Positions 61,400 through 64,000 of a DNA stretch of 64,000 nucleotides are shown piece after piece. Origin of the DNA: JANXUF01 sp043747685 (GTDB lineage: Bacteria > Actinomycetota > Acidimicrobiia > Acidimicrobiales > Ilumatobacteraceae); the NCBI GenBank assembly GCA_043747685.1, contig JAYTOR010000023.1:31371-95370 (forward strand). Reading direction: 5' to 3'. The notes under the pieces are model-generated. The model saw only the letters and a list, made by a program, of their open reading frames with translations. It did not search any database and was not told the origin of the DNA. Position 1 is the first letter of the stretch, and the number at the start of each line of letters is the position of its first letter. A program made the translations under genes and the position numbers.

Positions 61400-63129
61400 G
61401 CTGCTGCCCCCTGACCGATCTGCGAGGCGATGATTTCTGCATACGTCTGGCAACTCACCAGCAGCTCCTCATGCGTGCCGAGGCCGACCGTCCTGCCATC
61501 TTCGAGCACGAGGATCTGGTCAGCACCGGTGATCGTCGACACGCGCTGGGCGACGATGATGACGGTCGAGTCGGCGGTGTGCGGTGCGAGCGCCGCCCGC
61601 AGTTTGGCATCGGTGGCCAGGTCCAATGCCGAGAACGAGTCGTCGAACAGGTAGATCTCCGGTTTGCGGATCAGCGCCCTGGCGATCGCCAGTCGTTGTC
61701 GCTGACCGCCGGACACGTTGCTGCCACCCTGGACGATCTCGGCATCGAGACCACCCGGCATCCTGGTGACGAAGTCTCGTGCCTGGGCGATGTCGAGCGC
61801 CTCCCACAACTCCTCGTCTGTGGCGTCCGGCTTGCCATAACGCAGGTTGCTGGCGACGGTTCCGGAGAAGAGGTATGGCTTCTGCGGGACGAGACCGATT
61901 CGATTGCGAAGCACATCGGGATCGAGTTCACGGATGTCCACCCCGTCGATGACCACGGCGCCGGAAGTGACGTCGAAGAGGCGGGGAATCAGTCCGATCA
62001 GCGTCGTCTTGCCGGAACCGGTGCTGCCGATCACCGCAGTCGTCTGCCCGGCGACGGATGAGAACGAGATATCGGAGAGTACCGGCTCTGCAGCACCCGG
62101 ATAGTGGAAGCCGGCACCACGCAGTTCGAGCGAGCCGCGAATCCTGAGATCGGTGACCGGCTTCATCGGAGAGGTTACGGACGACGGCGTGTCGAGAACC
62201 TCCTGGATGCGCTCGGCACACACGGCGGCGCGCGGTACCAGCACCGCCATGAACGTCGCCATCATCACCGCCATCAGGATCTGCGTGAGGTAGACGAGGA
62301 AAGCGACGAGCGAGCCGATCGACATCTCACCGGAGGTGATGCGGTTGGCGCCGAGCCACAGCACGGCGACGTTCGAGATGTTGAGGATCACCATGACTGT
62401 TGGGAACATGAAGGCCATCAGCCGACCAGCGACGAGGGCGGTATCGGTGACGTCCTGGTTCACCTTGGCGAAGCGAACCTTCTCGTCCGGCTCACGGACG
62501 AAGGCACGCACGACGCGGATGCCGATGATCTGCTCACGCAACACGCGGTTGACGGCGTCGATGCGAATCTGCATCTTGCGGAACTGCGGGATCATCCGCG
62601 AGATCACGAAGCCGAGCGCAATGGCGACAGCGGGGACGCTGACGACGAGGATCCACGACAGGCCCTTGTCCTCGCGCAGTGCCATGATCACACCGCCGAC
62701 CGCTGTGATCGGAGCCGCAACGAGCATCGTGCACGACATCAACACGAGCAACTGGACCTGCTGGACGTCGTTGGTGATGCGGGTGATCAACGAAGGCGCG
62801 CCGAACTGGCCGACCTCCCTGGCAGAGAAGTCGGTCACCCGGTGGAAGATGCCGCTACGAACATCGCGCCCGAAGCCCATCGCCGCCTTCGACCCGTAGT
62901 ACACCGCGCCGATGGCGAATACGACCTGGATGACGGTGATGCCGAGCATCGTCATGCCGGTCGACCAGATGTATCCGTGGTTCCCCTTGAGCACGCCCTT
63001 GTCGATGATGCTGGCATTGAGGCTCGGCAGGTACAGCGCTGCGATCGTCTGCACGAGTTGCAGCAGCAACACGGCCACCAGCGGCTTGCGGTACTTGTCG
63101 AGATAGGTCTTCAGCAGTCGGGTCAGCAT
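61396..63129 (-). CDS. ABC exporter half-transporter, degenerate-site partner
   Basis: 577 residues. TMD (residues 1-320) then NBD with Walker A VIGSTGSGKTTLIGL, signature SNVSGGQRQRLAIARAL and Walker B IYLFDDSFSALD, where Asp replaces the catalytic Glu. With the VSAGE signature of its partner it makes the nonhydrolytic site; its own canonical signature serves the partner's active site. The start overlaps the TetR gene by seven bases. Probably a multidrug or lipid exporter. Confidence 0.93.
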   Translation of the reverse strand: MLTRLLKTYLDKYRKPLVAVLLLQLVQTIAALYLPSLNASIIDKGVLKGNHGYIWSTGMTMLGITVIQVVFAIGAVYYGSKAAMGFGRDVRSGIFHRVTDFSAREVGQFGAPSLITRITNDVQQVQLLVLMSCTMLVAAPITAVGGVIMALREDKGLSWILVVSVPAVAIALGFVISRMIPQFRKMQIRIDAVNRVLREQIIGIRVVRAFVREPDEKVRFAKVNQDVTDTALVAGRLMAFMFPTVMVILNISNVAVLWLGANRITSGEMSIGSLVAFLVYLTQILMAVMMATFMAVLVPRAAVCAERIQEVLDTPSSVTSPMKPVTDLRIRGSLELRGAGFHYPGAAEPVLSDISFSSVAGQTTAVIGSTGSGKTTLIGLIPRLFDVTSGAVVIDGVDIRELDPDVLRNRIGLVPQKPYLFSGTVASNLRYGKPDATDEELWEALDIAQARDFVTRMPGGLDAEIVQGGSNVSGGQRQRLAIARALIRKPEIYLFDDSFSALDLATDAKLRAALAPHTADSTVIIVAQRVSTITGADQILVLEDGRTVGLGTHEELLVSCQTYAEIIASQIGQGAAA

Positions 63130-63803
63130 CGGGATTCCGTGTCAGTCTGGCGTCGGGTGGGGGTCGGTGGTTGGACGGCGTCGGTCGCAGGACGGCGAAT
63201 GCCGTCGAGCAGGATGGCGACGACGTCGGCTGGGGGTCTCGGGGGGTCGATCGTCAGCATCGGATGGCTGAGGGCGAGCGTCAGCGCATAGAGGATCTGT
63301 GCCGACGCTCTTGGCTCGCGGTTGAGCAGGTGGTGTTCCGGCTCGAACAACTCGCTGAGGCCGACGAGCTCGGGATTCTTGTGGCGCCCGCGGTTCTTCA
63401 CCGAGTCGAACCCGACGGCGGAGAACAGCCGCCAGATGTCAACCAGGCGCCGCTGGATGATCTCGACCGCTGCAGTCAGTCGCTGCTCGAGCGGCTGGGC
63501 GCGGTCGATCTCGGCAAGTGCTGCCTCGGCGACGGCAGGGTCGAGTGCCGCTTCGACGACTGCCTGGATCAAGGTGTCCTTGTCCGGGAACACGCGAAAG
63601 ATCGTGCCCTCTGCGATACCTGCGGATTCTGCGATCTGGCGAGTCGTCAACGCCGTCCCGTGCTGCATCAGCAGCGGCAGCGTGGCGGTGATGATCGCTG
63701 CACGCCGTTCGTCAGCCGGCATCGCCGCAGCGCGTGTCGGACGGCGATCACCAGTCCTGAATGGTCCCGGCACTTTCTTCGAGGAGGGCTGTCCGCCGTT
63801 CAT
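63123..63803 (-). CDS. TetR-family transcriptional repressor
   Basis: 226 residues. The N-terminal HTH (RRAAIITATLPLLMQHGTALTTRQIAESAGIAEGTIFRVFPDKDTL) is the standard TetR domain; the ligand domain is diverse. It is the first gene of tetR-ABC-ABC, with overlaps at both junctions, and lies 16 bases from a perfect palindrome it presumably binds for autorepression. Likely senses a compound exported by the transporter. Confidence 0.93.
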   Translation of the reverse strand: MNGGQPSSKKVPGPFRTGDRRPTRAAAMPADERRAAIITATLPLLMQHGTALTTRQIAESAGIAEGTIFRVFPDKDTLIQAVVEAALDPAVAEAALAEIDRAQPLEQRLTAAVEIIQRRLVDIWRLFSAVGFDSVKNRGRHKNPELVGLSELFEPEHHLLNREPRASAQILYALTLALSHPMLTIDPPRPPADVVAILLDGIRRPATDAVQPPTPTRRQTDTESRC

Positions 63804-63818
63804 GCGGACACTCTAACT

Positions 63819-63836
63819 TGAGTGAGCGCTCACTCA
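63819..63836. promoter_or_regulatory. TetR operator TGAGTGAGC-GCTCACTCA
   Basis: Perfect 18-bp palindrome with no spacer, 16 bases upstream of the tetR start, in the form widely seen for TetR-type repressors. It should repress the tetR-ABC operon and could also affect the flavoprotein gene on the other strand, which starts 63 bases beyond it. Confidence 0.85.
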
Positions 63837-63899
63837 CACATTGTCGAAATGTTCCGCATCGATGTAATGAAACGGTCATCTGGGGGGAAGCTATGGGCC

Positions 63900-64000
63900 A
63901 TGAACGAACACAATGTCGACGTCGTAGTCATCGGGATGGGACCTGGGGGTGAAGATGTCGCCGGCGAACTGGCAGAAGGGGGGCTGCGGGTCGTTGGCAT
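63900..64000 (+). CDS. FAD-dependent pyridine nucleotide-disulfide oxidoreductase, 5' end only
   Basis: From the ATG at 63900 the translation reads MNEHNVDVVVIGMGPGGEDV, an N-terminal FAD-binding motif (GxGxxG) of the dihydrolipoamide dehydrogenase/mercuric reductase/soluble transhydrogenase class. GGGGGGAA about ten bases upstream is the ribosome binding site. Only 33 codons are in the window, so the precise enzyme cannot be fixed. Confidence 0.8.
   Translation, partial: MNEHNVDVVVIGMGPGGEDVAGELAEGGLRVVG

Noticed and set aside
62104..63291. 395-codon open frame antisense to the ABC half-transporter
   Set aside because: Mirror of a clear exporter gene, rich in His/Asp/Arg, no recognisable family.

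Overview
The window is GC-rich, densely coded DNA from an actinobacterium. Evidence for the phylum: adjacent WYL regulators of the PafB/PafC type, a lysine/alanine-rich tail gene next to HU (like the HupB tail), an F420-pathway guanylyltransferase, a DinB/mycothiol-type protein of the TIGR03086 kind, Rv0194-like fused ABC exporters, ATGA/TGATG-coupled operons and frequent GTG starts. The style suggests Acidimicrobiia (Ilumatobacter-like), but this is an inference; no rRNA or tRNA is present to test it.

1-13 kb: O-acetylhomoserine sulfhydrylase (cut by the window edge), then the coupled ilvB-ilvN-ilvC operon on the minus strand. It is preceded by a candidate leader peptide ending PQILVVLT and a terminator-like hairpin, i.e. 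a branched-chain amino acid attenuator. Next come a secreted SGNH hydrolase, a Rieske oxygenase and an overlapping cbs/metB-like transsulfuration pair. A 580-base stretch with little coding evidence follows, then a flavin amine oxidase and RNase HII.

13-31 kb: a MOSC protein, a C69/secernin-like hydrolase, a GH38 alpha-mannosidase, gpsA, fbiD/cofC overlapping a LmbE-type deacetylase, a split HU/histone-tail pair, pncB, a HIT protein, PIN-PhoH ATPase, a DEDDh exonuclease, pafB-pafC, a histone-deacetylase-like enzyme and NAD malic enzyme.

31-38.8 kb: alpha/beta hydrolase coupled to an acyl-CoA synthetase; a MmcQ/YjbR gene broken by a 17-bp tandem duplication; pgl-pgi; a 61-bp tandem repeat array with palindromic, partly covarying units; and a divergent DinB-like/WYL regulator pair.

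38.8-52 kb: a complete branched-chain amino acid type ABC importer (binding protein, fused LivH-LivM permease, LivG, LivF), a rhomboid-like protein without a canonical GxSG, a lipase-like lipoprotein, a homocysteine S-methyltransferase and a 1272-residue ABC exporter fusing two half-transporters.

52-64 kb: a decayed aromatic amino acid lyase (His/Phe/Tyr ammonia-lyase family) lacking its 5' half; an operon of cytochrome P450 and a three-subunit molybdenum hydroxylase, with an amidohydrolase upstream (probably catabolic, substrate unknown); and a TetR gene with a perfect 18-bp operator driving a heterodimeric ABC exporter. The window ends in the start of a flavin disulfide oxidoreductase.

Common threads are branched-chain amino acid synthesis and uptake, methionine/cysteine interconversion, and oxidative catabolism. 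No mobile element, phage or CRISPR array was found.
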